DNA of 64,000 nt, from positions 14,632,001 through 14,696,000 of the forward strand of contig OU612072.1 in assembly GCA_914767715.1 (NCBI GenBank), given 5' to 3'. The position numbers and the translations under genes are program-made. Shown here one piece after another: positions 1 through 12,387 of the stretch. Source of the DNA: Membranipora membranacea. Lineage: Eukaryota > Bryozoa > Gymnolaemata > Cheilostomatida > Membraniporidae. Under the pieces are notes generated by a model that saw nothing but the letters and a program-made list of their open reading frames with translations, made no database searches and had not been told where the DNA came from. Position 1 is the first letter of the stretch; every line of letters begins with the position of its first letter.

Positions 1-403
1 TGTTCCCACTTTTCTTTACTTTGATTGACTATATTTTACTTTACCTGGTTTTATGATTTAAGTGGTTTTAATTTGAATAATGGATTATTATGATAAATTA
101 GAGGAATCATGGTAACAGTGTGAGAAGGGAGGACTGTGACGGATTAATCTCTATCGTATGGATACAAGTTTGGATAGGTAAAGAACATTGTAATTATAAC
201 AAAAAATCACACAGTTGGATCTCTTCTCCCCTAACCTTGTAAAAAGAACCTAGATGATGTACAATTATCGTACAATATCATACAATTATATGGTCTTATC
301 AGAGATCTAAGTTCACTACACAGTCTTACCTAGGTCCATCCCAATGTATGCTATATTGTTTGTTTGAAACGCATTCAGGTTGTCTCACTTTTGGGTTATA
401 CAG
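1..403. other. No gene seen
   Basis: AT-rich sequence with no open frame showing a recognisable domain, no convincing exon and no clear repeat of its own. It ends where a repeat shared with the 10.5 kb region begins. Confidence 0.5.
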
Positions 404-612
404 CCGTCAGAGCAATCCACGTCCATTAATAATGCCTTAGGTAATGTAATGATGGCAACCCGGATGCTGCAAAATAATATGATTATTTTGGCCAACTCAT
501 AACATTTAAAACATTTCTTCCTAATTAACCATTCCATAGAATGTGCCACATATGACACAGTGGATAATGCAGAAAAAAAACCGGAGCAGTGTTTTTAAGC
601 TGGGTATAAAAG
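404..612 (+). repeat. Dispersed repeat, copy 1 of 2
   Basis: About 200 bp aligns, with many substitutions and small indels, to 10550-10742 on the same strand. Shared landmarks in order are a 'catcagagcaa'-type start, 'ctggatactgcaaa' or its variant, an ATTATTTGG(A/C)C block, 'ccattgattgaat' or its variant, and a close match at 'ggagcagtgtttt(t/c)aagctgggtat'. No reading frame is conserved between the copies, so this is an old dispersed element and not a gene. Confidence 0.6.
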
Positions 613-734
613 AGGACAAAGCTCAAAATAGGGAAAGCGCAATTTCAGAAGATATTGGACATGTAGAATCAAAAACTTCCTGACACAAAAACACAACTGG
701 TCCCTCAGATAATGAAATAGTTAGTCTTGCCTAG

Positions 735-870
735 AGTAGGAAGTGGCTCAGTTGGTTAGGGCGGCGTTCCTTCCAGCTTGCAAATGCTGAGGTCATGGGT
801 GCGAAACCACTGCAGTTCCCCGACTACTGGATCTCATTTGACCCCTAGGTGTGCTCCGACCTGCCTTCAA
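735..870 (+). mobile_element. tRNA-derived SINE-like element
   Basis: A pol III box A-like motif (TGGCTCAGTTGGTTAGGGC) is followed about 40 bp later by a degraded box B (GGTCATGGGTGCGAAACC). This is the tRNA head of a SINE. The cloverleaf cannot be folded into a functional tRNA. A related head lies at 30290 and a different family at 62505. Confidence 0.5.
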
Positions 871-3015
871 ACTGAGAGTGAAATGTATGCATTCAGTCAA
901 TGAGAAGGAGGCTGACCATTGACCAGCAGATTGCACATTTGATCCACGCCGCGGAAAAATATTCATCTGCCACAAGAGCATTCATTCAGTCAGCCCCATG
1001 AGTCTGATCCGCTAACCAAAAGTTTACAAATTCAGCCAGCTCAAGGAGTCCTATTTATCGACCAGAAGATTATAAATTCACTCAGTGCCGCCGGTAGGCA
1101 GATCTACCCACCACAAGTTGAAAAAATTTAGGCTTTATTGTTTTACAACAAAGAGCAGAGGGTCAAAGGACACACAGCGAACTACAGCAAGGCGATATAT
1201 ATATATAGAGCTTTGAAGATATAGTATTTGGATTTAGGCAGAGGGCAAACAGCTTCAAATTACTGTTTGGTAAGTCACAAAATTAGAGGAAATTGCAAGC
1301 CCTACTATGTACTGGATGGATTTATTCAAAATGTGCTCACTTTTTGATCCAAAAAATCAGGCTCGGTATTGAAAGGGACAGAGTTGACTATCAGATCTGT
1401 TTGAGCACAGGTTTGGAAGCTTTCAGAGAAGGCAATAGAATTCAAAACTTGGCTAACAAACTACCGACTTTGACAACTATATCGAATTTATACATCCGAC
1501 TCTTTGGAGCAGTGGTGTTGTGTAATTTAATGATTAAGCATAAGTCAGTAGGACTACATGTGTGTTCTGTTGATGCTAAAAACCACCTATGTTGCCTGTA
1601 CAGCTATGTGTGAGTGAAAACGCTTCCAGTTGTAAGTTGACAATCCGTTCAATTTAACTGAATCTGAAGCCTGAGAGTCAGTTGCATATTATTATTATCA
1701 CAATGTTGAAAAACTTCAAAGTAGAGTTTGGCACAAAACAAGACACAATTTAGAGGATAGTCACTGTCCTAGTTATGTGCGACGGTGTCTCTTAGGGGTG
1801 TAAGGTAACCGATTTAAGTGCTAACTGTGCGCAATAATAATATGATCCTCTGGTAAAGAAACTGAAAACTTGTCAATCCCACATAAGGTATTCTACCTCA
1901 TCATCAGACAAACCGATTTTATAATTTGGCCTGCAGCTATCAGGGGATTTGTAGCCCCAGTTTACACCCCTTAGTTCTAAACAGGAGTGTTTAGCGTGTA
2001 TGAAGCTATCATGGGGATTGGTTATAATTAAACTTCAAATGATTTCACTGAATTTATCAAAGCTAAAATTGATTGTGTCAGATCAGAACATCAAACCAAC
2101 AATTGGAAAAATTTGATGAAAACCGAACAAAACCAATATTGCTGAATCAGGACAAATCAATTTACACATTTGTTCTGTAGCCCAAATGGCCCAAATGGAA
2201 AGACAGTCTGCCTTTATCAGAAATGCATAGATGCAGGATTTCACATCAATGTTTTATACAAACTACCATTCTTGTAGATATTTACCAGTAGAGCATTGGT
2301 ATTTTATATGTCTTGGAAATTAATATCTGGCCTGGATATCAAATGTATTTTTTGACAGCAAGATGTTATTCAGACACGATATCACACCAACTGTGTTGGA
2401 TTAAAAACTTCAAAGCTGAGCTTCTCACAATTTACACCACTACCATTTGAGCCGGTGGTAGCAACTGGTGACTAGGCTGGGTGTAATTTGCTTTTTGGAA
2501 TAATTCCAGATCAAAACCTGAGCAATATGCAGATTACCCAGTTAGCATATTATTTGAAATAAGTCTACCTTCCTCAACCCCAGTTAACCCATCAATTTTA
2601 GACTTATGCAACAGATTTTCAGGGAGTATTACTCCCCTAGACCACATGCCACACAAATATCATGATTGGGCCAGGGCCGTTGGGCAGTTGGCAATTTTTG
2701 ATTTATTGTAAGAGCTAGAAAATTAGAGATGATAGCTCAAAATAAATAAACACTATGAACCTTTGTTTTAGTTGTATATAACAAAACTACTGTTTAATGT
2801 TTGTTTCATTGTTTACTTTATTTTGAGATGGTCAATCATTCAAATATGCAAATAAGGGTAATTGAAATTGATTTTTAAAAGGAATCAAATACAATCAAAT
2901 ATGTTATCATAATGCGATCAAGTTATACCAGCAGAGGGAAGTGCAGTCAAAAAGAATTCTGTATACATTTTTTATAAGGAGCCTGTGCATGAAAGATGCA
3001 GGTTATCAACTTCAA
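871..3015. other. Intergenic, no gene seen
   Basis: No exon with splice signals and no recognisable protein. A 106-codon open frame at 1293-1613 has no domain, no credible start context and no exon signals. A weak fold-back with imperfect 14-bp ends (about 1791-1974, ends reading roughly CTTAGGGGTGTAA) lies inside. Confidence 0.45.
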
Positions 3016-6000
3016 CTAATATCTTCTCTTTTGTAGAAGAGCTTTGCGATCACAGATCGTCTCGCCACCTTCTTTCCACATTTTCTTGTATTTCTCCCCA
3101 ATGGTACATCCATAATCAATCACACTCTGCAGACACTTGATGAATAAATTCAGGTTTTCACTGTAAGCAGAAATGAGAGGGTGTATGTTAACAGTACCAT
3201 CATAGTGAAAATAGAAAATTAAATTAATTTAGAAATTGATTAAAAATATCAGGATGCGCTTTCAGAAATTCATTGTATGAGCAAGGCAATGTTTACGGTG
3301 GAACAGATTAACAACAAAATCAGGTTCGATAAAAAAAAGGTGGGATGAGCACCAGCTCAAATAATTGACAAGCGAAGACTAGCAGTAAAACATTTCCTAC
3401 TCTTATCCTATGCCAATTTGCAATGATCGAGCGCTTTGCGCAGTAAATTGTCTTCATATATTTTGTTGCTAGCTGGGACTGTAGATGAATGTTCTGAGAT
3501 ATTTTTTGGTCTGCTTTGTGGAGCAAAGAAATATAAGAAAACCCACAAAACTCTCAAATATTCTACATAATTAGTGGGCATGTTAGCTATGTGCCAGAGG
3601 GCAGGAAAGCTTGTTACTTACTTTTCATCACCACATACCAGTTCAACTTTTCCATCCACACCTCTGTTTAACACAATAGGTTCACAACTGTCCATACCCC
3701 AGCAAACTACAAAAAAATTATGCTCTATTTGAGGTTGTCCAATAATTATTACTGTAAAGCTATTCGTTAATAATTCGTCTTGGAATGATGTTAAATTTGT
3801 GTAACTTCATTGAATGAGAGTGTGTAGATGATGTTGACAGTAATACTTGGTCTATTTCAAAAAAAGTCAAATATTTATGTTGATGCAACTTTAATTGATG
3901 AGCCATCAAAATTTACATGATAATGATGATTCAATTCATTTACATTTGTGTGCTTGCAGCCAGCCAGCCAAACTTATCTTTTCGTGATGTGATAAACTTT
4001 AAAGCTGGGTGATTTAGTTTGTTAAAGTTGTAGCGTAAAAGGTATTTTCTTACAGTACCACAAACATTTTTTATGAGACCAATGAGCACATGTTCTGACT
4101 AATTGAGTTATACCGTCTGTGTTGAGTGTGAAGTTGTGGTACCAGTTCTTATAGCTGTGGCTGTGGCATTTCCCACCAGTAATGTACATGCTGTCATACA
4201 TTAAAAAGGACTTGACAAATTCTTCGGAGTCACCTATAGTACATGTAACCATTAGTTCGACTAGTTCTCTTGTCGCTCTGCAATAAATTATTTTGTAACA
4301 TGACCCCGAAAAAACATTTTACAAAATAGCAGCCTTCATTATAATGAGAGGTTTAGTTTTCTCCAGATTGTGGCTGTGGCTGTGTACATCTGATTCAACA
4401 CTGACATTTTCTCTTTTGAGGTATTCACACATGAAGAAAGGAAGTTTACAATTTTATACAGACTTGACTCTTCAGACTCATCTACTGTCAATCCTGAACC
4501 ATTTGGTTTTTTTCTTCCCACATCAAAGACAGCTACTGGTAGACAGTTTTAAACTCATATAAATCTTGGAATATGCATACAATAGCACTTTTAGTTTTAT
4601 CTTTAATGTGTACCTGTTTTAAACTTACCTTTCACATGTCACATTCATTGAGCCATCTGCTTCAGGCAATAAAGCTTTTATTCCAGCATCACAAGCTATA
4701 AAAATCAAGAACATTTTCTTCATAAAAATAATGGACGCCATCACATTCACAAAAATAGGAATTTGGAAAAGCCTCCGGTGAGATAAAGAGCTGGTGTTTG
4801 AATTGCTGGTAAAGGTAAGTATATAGCTGACTACCTTAATGCTAGACAGGTGAAAAAAGGAAACATTAAGGAACATAATTCATGACCGCGTTCGCGTTAT
4901 ACTTACTGCCTGAGTATGCTGTCTGTGTGTAACTGCTTGCTACAAATATATAGTTATTACATCACAGGTCGGAAATGAAGCACAGCTGTGGATTTGAGCA
5001 CATATGAATATATACAATAATAATACTCCTAGCCCTAGAAATTAGTCTTGCTCTAATTGTATGTTTGTCGCCGGATATTTACTGTGAGTATTAAAGTTCT
5101 AGAGTAGTTTCAATGTGAGCAGCACACTTGATTGATTTTGAAATTGAAGGGTGATTTACCTTCCTTTGTTTGGGATTATTAAATTTATTACCTAACATGA
5201 CCGTATACTGTATGCATATCCTGTATGCGGTGCGGGGGATGTATTACATAAAAACGTATCATAAACAAGTTCAGGTAACATGCACAGAACATCACAAAAA
5301 TCTTCATGCAGTAGATTTTCTAGGTTTACCAGAAATATCGAAACCAAAGCAATTCGATATTATGGTGAGAAGAACTCAGATCTCCTATATCTGTGAAAGA
5401 GCAACTCCATGGTCAAGAAAGTGCAAAAGAAAATGTGTCCTCCAAGCCATTGTATGATTTAAAACTGATTTGATATTATTCAGCAAAGTAATAACTTACC
5501 AACAACCGAGAGAGCTATAAGCACAATAAAGCTGTATCTACGATCTAAAATAAGATGAGGATAAGGTTACGAGGTGAAAAGCTAGAAAGTATATTGACTA
5601 AGGGTTTGTTTATGCCTGGAAGATTTCGAGGCTGAGTGCCGAAACCGCTTCCAGGGAATCAGTATTTCAATTAGCAAATCACTGGAAATTGTCCAGGCAT
5701 GAGGGCAAATATAGCGAGGCCCGTATTATTTTGGAACATGTTTTAGAGTACCAAAGGTTACAAGCTCAACGCAATTTAAGAGATGGCTTATGGCATCATC
5801 ACCATCAACTTGAGATCAACATGTGGATAAGCTCACACACTAAACAGATTTCGGTTGGATCAGGATTTCAGCAGCTCCACCAAGTTGGGTAGTATCCAAA
5901 TGACGCAAATACTTTCCTATTATTTTCTAATTTGTCTCACTTTTACAATTTATTTTCATTCTGGAAGCATCAACAATATTAGCCCACATTAGACGAGAAT

Positions 6001-6055
6001 ACTGGTGCCATAGCGTCAAACGAGTAATGAATGTATCTAGGACTGACTTACCCAT
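3016..6055 (-). CDS. Secreted 12-cysteine protein with two internal repeats (6 exons, 189 aa)
   Basis: Coding exons in transcript order are 6055-6052, 5544-5500, 4695-4629, 4277-4054, 3706-3622 and 3160-3016. Every junction is GT-AG and in phase. Exon 1 holds only ATGG. The protein opens MDRRYSFIVLIALSVVAC, a signal peptide, and the mature part has 12 cysteines. It contains two related blocks of the form C-x(16-18)-C-x(12-13)-C, starting at CDAGIK and at CEPIVL. Each block carries a D-G-x-x-x-V/L-x-C core, so an internal duplication is likely. The end is basic (KALLQKRRY). No transmembrane helix follows the signal, so it should be secreted and disulphide-bonded. I do not recognise the family. 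A shortened paralog lies in opposite orientation at 12388. Exon structure is well supported; function is unknown. Confidence 0.85.
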
Positions 6056-6127
6056 GGTTTCAGTGTTTACTCCCTGTGTGCTTGAATATTTAATCACAAC
6101 TGTAGAGTATTAGGCAGATGTTGCTTA

Positions 6128-6134
6128 TTTTATA
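6128..6134 (-). promoter_or_regulatory. TATA box of the 12-Cys secreted gene
   Basis: On the minus strand this reads GGGGTATAAAATAAG, about 75 bp upstream of the ATG at 6055. The paralog at 12388 has a TATAAAA box at almost the same distance, which supports both start codons. Confidence 0.65.
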
Positions 6135-6657
6135 CCCCGTGAGGCCAGTGGTGGATAAAACCAATGGTGTTGGGGAGCCCCAACGGTCCCCAACGACGTT
6201 GGGGTAAGAGTTTTTGGTGTTGGAGTAGGCCCAATGCTCCATCATCAACGTTGGGGTGGGCTAAACTGCACTGAATGTCCATTCTGACACATTTTTCTTC
6301 TCTTTCATTTGGAGACGTCAAGGACCGTTAAAGGGGACGTTTTATTCAAGTTTCCTTTTCCAAAGATTTTAGACCAAAAATCTTTTAGTTTGAACATACT
6401 TCCTGAAATTATTAATACCCACCCACAAGATTGATCTGTTGAGTGTTCATCTGGATTTCGGCCAGGTCAGCCAAAGGTCATAGCCTAAAATTTACACATA
6501 TACAGTTTTTTGATGGGGAGAGTGCACATTTGACTCTATTCTTCGCAAAAAATCCTATATTCTTGCTAGTAGGTCAAGGTCACGAAAAACAATGGCCACG
6601 TATTTTGATTACCTCTTCTGATCTTAGAGGATTTAGACAACTTGATACGGATTAAAA

Positions 6658-7600
6658 ATGCCGCAGGAACCAAACCCCAAGCATGAATATTATGCGGTCG
6701 CCATAGGTCGCAGATGTGGTATTTATGATGACTGGGAAACCGCAAAGAAACAAGTTAATGGATATAGTGGCAACCTCTATCAAGGATACACGACAGAGAA
6801 AGGAGCAATTAGCTTTATGAAAAAACAAGGATTGAAAGAACCACAGGTATTCTATACATCTAAACATACTACATTCTCCTCTACTGTCACCACCACAACT
6901 TCCACAGGTGCGTCAAGGTCATGATATCATCAAGCAATCCTAAGGCTACCAATGAAATGACAACTGGACCAGATGAGCCAATTAACACATCAGTTATTAT
7001 GAAATCGTCAAGCAATCTGATGGCCACCAAGGGAGTTGGCACTGGATTAAGCGCACCTATTGACCTGTCAGATGATGTGAAATCGTCTAACAATCAATCA
7101 AACACGCCAATGAAATCAGTTGCAACTGGAGAGGAAGAAGCTGTCAAACAAACCACACACCTACAAGTTTGGATGACGCGGATACCCTAAGTTTACATGA
7201 AAACAGCATAACAACAGAATGTATCACATGTGTCAACATGCTGGAAATCGTAAAAGAGATGTCAGCCAAACTGACCGCTTTGCAATCTGAGGTTTGCCTG
7301 AGAAACCGACCAGTACCCATATGGGTCTCAGCTACAGAAATGCAGCAGCCGTGGGGCTTCTACCACCTGCACCGGCATCGCCACCAGAAACACAACTGCG
7401 ACAGCAGTACCAACAGCATAAACCACCCCCAAAACAACTATCAGCACAGCAAAATAACGGTAATTCACAGAAATCGCAAAAAAACCAGATCCACCACCCA
7501 AACAAGACAAACACGACAAACCTTCTTCTGGACAAAAACCGAGGGAATCAAAAAGAAACAATCCGGCATTCAAACCTGCAAAATGCATAATAATACATAG
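6658..7600 (+). pseudogene. LINE ORF1, 5' part with RNase H1 N-terminal-like domain (broken)
   Basis: From the ATG, residues 10-55 read YYAVAIGRRCGIYDDW followed by Q-V-N-G-Y-S-G-N and YTTEKGAISFM. This is the pattern of the caulimovirus viroplasmin / RNase H1 N-terminal hybrid-binding domain (YAVxxGRxxGIYxxW...V.G......F.T..EA..F). After about 88 codons the frame is lost. It resumes in other frames with a Ser/Asn/Thr-rich stretch, a short helix (LEIVKEMSAKLTALQSEVC) and a Pro/Gln-rich region. At least three frameshifts are needed to read through, so the product is not made intact. In the family this domain would bind nucleic acid. Confidence 0.65.
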
Positions 7601-7676
7601 CAACAGTAAATATTTCAGCGGCGAAAATCACGATGATGTCCGTAAAGCAGTTAGTCAAGTTGCAAAAAAACCGGTT

Positions 7677-8080
7677 ATGATTGATTTCATCAACAAATAT
7701 AAGTTTAACTCTACTGATCCCAAATATATCGTCCAACTGTCCGACCCCACCATCAGAGAGCACATGACCACAAACTGGAACAAGGAAATGCTAGGAGAAA
7801 GTACAGCTTGCCTCCCAATAAAGCCAAACACAAACATCGCAATGTTAAAGGAATTCCTACATACATATCAGATGAAGAACTCTTGAAGCAGACTCAAGAA
7901 AATCTTTGCGAAGTCTCATCAATATACCGGCTACAGACAGCTGAAAAGAAATACCTACGCACAGTAAAAGTAACATTTAATAATCATAATCAACTAGAGA
8001 AAGCACTTCAAGACAATGTCACTCTCCACGGTCTAAATCTAAGACTCCGAGCAGAAAAACTAAACATAAACAATGGCTAA
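7677..8080 (+). pseudogene. LINE ORF1, 3' part (gag-like domain)
   Basis: Two overlapping frames continue ORF1: one from KPVMIDFINKYKFNSTDPKY, the next containing KGIPTYISDEELLKQTQENL and ending at a TAA at 8078-8080. The 'V-x-G-I-P-x-x-I-S-D-E-E-L' signature occurs in the RRM-like or gag-like domain of many arthropod and other invertebrate LINE ORF1 proteins. The frame change lies near 7810-7840. Confidence 0.5.
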
Positions 8081-8176
8081 CTCAACCCAGCAATCTAGAA
8101 ATATCTTTGAATACAACCTAGACCTCCACAACCGACTTTGGGATAACATCTCATCACTATCCAATGCTACCAACTG

Positions 8177-9868
8177 ATGGCCAAGTCCAACATTACAAGA
8201 AATTCATTAGCAAATCACTACAGCAAACAACAAAAGTTTTTATTCCTATGCTTGAAATACATAACCAAGAAACAGAAATCCCATACATCAATAGAGTGCC
8301 TGGAATACAAAAGTGTGGAACATACGGATGAAAAAGATATTGCCTGCGCCTTAAATGATTTCTTCATAACCGTTGCTGGGCACTCTGAATTCAATCCGGC
8401 AAATTTCCCGCATTTTCCTACAGAAACAAATTCTTTCAAATCCTCTTTCAGTCCAATCACTAGTAAAACAATTACTCTGCTCATAAATTCACTCAACTCA
8501 GACAAGCGTTGGTCTAAGCGGCATACCAGCAATGATTTATAAAATACTAGTTGCCTTAATTGCCTACCCGCTTTCCATTCTGGTCAATGAATGCTATCAA
8601 AAATCAATCTTCCCTGACTGCTTTAAATCTGCCCCTGTCACACCAATTCATAAAAAGGGTAAAAAATGTGACCCATCAAATTATCGACCAATATCCTCGC
8701 TTCCAATTCTGTCAAAGATATTTGAACTTGACATGAATAATCAGATGACGTCTTACATAGAGAAACACGACCTATTTTCAGACCAACAATTCGGGTTCCG
8801 TCAGAATCATTAAACCGAGCAAATATTGCTATCTGTGCTGCAGCAATGGAAAATTAAATTTGACCAATCAACTCCATGTTACATTGGAGCCTTATCCCTA
8901 GATGTCCGAAAAGCATTCGATACAATCAATCACAAACTTCTTCTATACATTATGGATAAAAAACAATTCTCCAGTTCTGCAACAGCACTACTTCGATCAT
9001 ATCTTCAAAACCGATCCCAAGTTAATTCACAAGCAATCACCTGTGGTGTACCTCAAGGCTCCATTCTGGGTCCTATCCTCTTTAACTTAGCCATCAATGG
9101 ATTGCTAGCAACATTTGACAATTCATTCGCATATGCAGATGATACGCTAATCTACTGTACAGCCACAAGCATAGATGAAGTACTAGCAGAGTCCAATACT
9201 CTGCTAAAGAAAGCATCAGATTGGTGTCATAGCCACTTACTGAGACTCAACATTGAGAAAACACAATTCTGCATATTTTCCAACAGAAACATTAAAAACC
9301 TTGAGACGAACTCTCTATCAATGTACCTACTGGGGGTTACCCTGGATACTGACTTATCTTTCCTTATCCATGCCAATGAAACGGCAACCAAAGCAAACAA
9401 AGTAGTATACCTACTTTCAAAACTGAAAAAATACATGAACGTTGAGGATTCCTTAAGGAGTTACAAAACTCTCGTCAGACCTATCCTAGAATACTGCTCA
9501 ACTATCTACCTAGAAGGCACAAAACATCCGACACAATTGAAAAAGTTCAGAATAAAGCAATTAGAATCATAATATCTACACCCAAAAAGTTTTCTGTCAC
9601 AACTGGTAGATCACTCTTAAACTTACCCACCCTAAAAAGTAGAAGACATTACCTATTTCACAAATTTACACATAAGAAAATATTTAAAAATAAGGCATCA
9701 AAGCATATTCTTTGCCTGATGCAAAATTCCAATAAACACCAACGCTCCCTTAAAAGTAAATGTTCAGTAATAAAACCCTCCTTTAGGAGACATTTTGGCA
9801 AAACAGCTCTCGCAAATCTGCTGCACAATTTCAGACTGAACTGCGAAACGGCTGACAGCCTCTTTTAA
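8177..9868 (+). pseudogene. LINE ORF2 reverse transcriptase (frameshifted, one in-frame stop)
   Basis: The start (8177-8510) resembles the linker before RT (DIACALNDFFITVA). A frameshift near 8508 leads into the RT fingers (PVTPIHKKGKKCDPSNYRPI). A TAA at 8811-8813 falls within the expected Q-N-H-S-T-E-Q, where TCA has become TAA, and the frame then continues. Catalytic motifs are present: A (LSLDVRKAFDTINH), B (CGVPQGSILGPILF) and C (FAYADDT, both Asp intact). A one-base loss near 9545 shifts the thumb/C-terminal part, which ends at a TAA at 9866-9868. With these lesions no active RT is expected. No endonuclease or RNase H domain is seen. Confidence 0.85.
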
Positions 9869-9950
9869 CTAATACTTTTGATAATAATCGTGACAACTAC
9901 GGTCCCAAACAATCGGTAATGTCTGAAAAAGTGGGGCAGGGTCAACCACT

Positions 9951-10375
9951 TAATCCAAAATCCACCACTATATATCCTTTAATCAGTGCATCATTTGTTG
10001 TTGATACAAATATTAAAATTTACTTTGTTGTGTAATTGGTGTTTCTATTTTCAGATGCTGATGTTTGACCAGAAAATTAATTAATATTTTGGCAGGCATG
10101 TTTGATTCAACAGTCTAAAATAGAATTTACGATGGTCTTAATGTCTGAATAATTGGGGTTGGATCATCCAATCCAAAACCCGCATCTATGCCATATATTC
10201 AGTAGATCATCTGCTATTGATGCAATTATGATAATAAAAACACCACTAAAACAGAGTGGATTTAAATATGATATATTAAAATCCACTTTGTGTATTGGTC
10301 CAGCTTTTATTTTGGTACTTTGATGTTGAACCGGAAAAACAATTAATATTTGGCAGGCAGTTTAGCTGGAGCCAG
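9951..10375 (+). repeat. Diverged tandem duplication after the LINE
   Basis: Two similar blocks of about 200 bp (about 9951-10112 and 10180-10372) share 'atccaaaa', 'aaaat(t/c)(t/c)actttgt', 'gatg(t)ttgaac/accgga/agaaaa' and 'attaatattt(t)ggcaggca'. They lie just after the LINE coding end and may be its 3' untranslated region or an unrelated local duplication. No coding content is seen. Confidence 0.5.
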
Positions 10376-10549
10376 CATTATTATATGATCAATGGTGGTT
10401 TGGCTAAACAATGGAAAACTTCAATTTTGATTTCAACTCATAGCTGCACCAGTCGAAGCATTTAAAACAACAGTAACCACCTAACAAAGAACTAGTTCTG
10501 ATTGCATCAATTTTATTCAATAAGTTGTTTCGTCGTTAACCTTTATAGG

Positions 10550-10742
10550 CATCAGAGCAAGCACATGCATGAGATAGTGCTTAAGCTAATGGTGCCCACC
10601 TGGATACTGCAAATATTATAATTATTTGGACCCACTCATGGCATTTAGAATATTCCTTACAAATCATACCCTCCATTGATTGAATCTCTAAAACCTAGTG
10701 CACAATGCAGATGCGGAGCAGTGTTTTCAAGCTGGGTATTAA
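10550..10742 (+). repeat. Dispersed repeat, copy 2 of 2
   Basis: Second copy of the repeat at 404-612, same strand. The close match at 'gcggagcagtgttttcaagctgggtat' (quoted in two overlapping parts: 'gcggagcagtgtttt' and 'caagctgggtat') marks its right end. Confidence 0.6.
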
Positions 10743-11489
10743 GGAGTGCCAACCAACTTCTCCAACATATATGTGTTGGGTTCTCCGTGGGCAGTATGGT
10801 GGTGACTGGCCCTAAGAACAACCACTTGGCCCTTGCCAAGTCCTCATCTTCAGGAATGCCTAAATATTGATTCTTAGTATGTGCCAAGGCCTTACATTAA
10901 AATTCAATAAAATTAACTCATTTTTGTAGCTTCATTCAGACAAAAGGCTGACTACATAGGCCTTTCAGGCAACATCGGTGACGCTCATTGTTACAATAAA
11001 CTCACACATCTCATTGTGTTCCTAAGCTGACTAGGTTTGAATCAAGTTTTGGTACCAGTAGTTTGTTGTCAAAACATTGTAATTACCCCACTCCACTTGA
11101 GCCACAAAAAAGCGTATTTCTTACAAACTAAATTTACAAATTTGTACAGTATTTTGTAAAGTCCAACATAAGGGTTGTGTGGTTCTGTGTTAAAACCGAA
11201 GGATCAACACCATTTCTCTTTACCGGCATGCATGAGTTACATTTAATTCTGATTGCTCGTTTTAAGTATTAAAATGTACACAAGTATTACTAGGATAATT
11301 GATAGAAGGTATGGTATGGAATGTGTACATAAACTGTTTTGAGTTTTGAGTAAATTTGTCATATACCGAAGGCGTTGTCTCAAATATAAGACCATTGGAC
11401 TAATGGACATAAAGCGGCAGAAGAAAATATCAGTCAGATCAACTTGTTCGGACTTGTCGGAATAATTATCTGTTCTTACTGCTTAGAAG
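10743..11489. other. Intergenic, no gene seen
   Basis: No supported exon. Contains ordinary AT-rich sequence and a stretch of odd composition around 10780-10870 without a recognisable product. Confidence 0.4.
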
Positions 11490-11693
11490 CTAGCCAACAC
11501 TACTCTACCACAACCACAACATGTTGTTGAACAGCGACTCAAGACCAAGGCTCTGAGAATAACCGTTAGTGATACCGACCCAGTATTGACGTTCGACATG
11601 CTACCATCTGGTCGGTTTCGTGCTGTGAAAGCACGTATAAATCTGAGGCGTAACTGCTTCCGTGCCATTGCAATTAATACATTGAACAAATAA
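11490..11693 (+). other. Exon-like open frame, unidentified (possible last exon or LINE C-terminus)
   Basis: A 67-codon open frame ends at a TAA at 11691-11693. A polypyrimidine tract and TTAG at 11471-11486 precede it and look like a splice acceptor. It contains TFDMLPSGRFRAVKARINLR and then RNCFRAIAINTLNK. A basic helix followed by F-x-x-A-I-x-x-L-N at the very end resembles the C-terminus of many LINE reverse transcriptases, so a LINE remnant is one reading. The other is the final exon of a gene whose earlier exons I cannot find. Confidence 0.35.
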
Positions 11694-12308
11694 ATCTTAG
11701 TCTTTGCTTTTTCCACTTTTTTTTTTCTATTTATACCTGCATTTTATGAGCTCATTTTACAGTTTTATCAGCAATCCAGCAATTTTATTTATCAGTAGTG
11801 ATATAATAAAGGTACATACATAACTACAAGAATAACTGCTGAACATTTGCTCTGATCCAAAGTTGAATGAGTCTATCTGGAGCATCTCTCAGTTAGAATA
11901 AGCGATACATTTTAAAGCAAATTATCACACTGCTCACTCAATGTTTGAGCGATCAGATTTTGATTCTGGCTGTATTCTAATTGAAAGACCCTCCTGGCTA
12001 TTACCAACCAGAAATCCTTGATGATGGCATAGCTGTATGTATCAGCTAAGTTGCTGATTTAGATTTTGATTGCTGATTAACGTAATTATTATTTATTTTT
12101 CTTGCTAGATATCTAAGTCTAAAAAACCACCAACAGTCTGTTGATAAAAGGTTGACAGTAGTGGATTATGAACTCACTGGGCCCAAAATGATATCCTGAC
12201 TGCATAATGCTATATTACCATGACAACTGCTTGTCTATGATTGGTTGGTGATGATGTTTTTTTTGCCAAATAAGGTCAATGAGTGATCCACCCCCTGTCA
12301 CTTTTTGG

Positions 12309-12315
12309 TATAAAA
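12309..12315 (+). promoter_or_regulatory. TATA box of the 12-Cys paralog
   Basis: TATAAAA about 75 bp upstream of the ATG at 12388, matching the position of the TATA box in the related minus-strand gene. Confidence 0.6.
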
Positions 12316-12387
12316 TTGACCATCTTTCTAATACAAAATACAGTTCCTGTTGAAGAATCAACTGAATCAGGAGGTTTATACAGAAAC

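Larger units (their letters stand above)
6658..9868 (+). mobile_element. Degenerate LINE (non-LTR retrotransposon)
   Basis: A plus-strand LINE with ORF1 pieces (6658 to 8080) and an RT-bearing ORF2 (8177 to 9868). It is broken by several frameshifts and an in-frame TAA. ORF1 opens with an RNase H1 N-terminal-like domain and later has a small domain containing GIPTYISDEELLK, as in gag-like ORF1 proteins. RT motifs resemble the CR1/Jockey side of LINEs. No apurinic-type endonuclease is visible between ORF1 and RT, where only about 100 bp separate them. This suggests an internal deletion or an endonuclease-less lineage. The element sits between the two divergent 12-Cys genes, just upstream of the promoter of the first. 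Confidence 0.85.

Noticed and set aside
1293-1613. 106-codon plus frame
   Set aside because: No domain, no splice or promoter context, many rare-looking residues in repeat-rich DNA.
1791-1974. Short fold-back with TTAGGGGTGTAA ends, possible telomere-like motif
   Set aside because: End match is imperfect (about 12 of 14) and there is no tandem TTAGGG. Not telomeric.
5170-5457. 95-codon plus frame inside an intron of the 12-Cys gene
   Set aside because: No domain or start context. The confirmed minus-strand exons on either side explain the locus.
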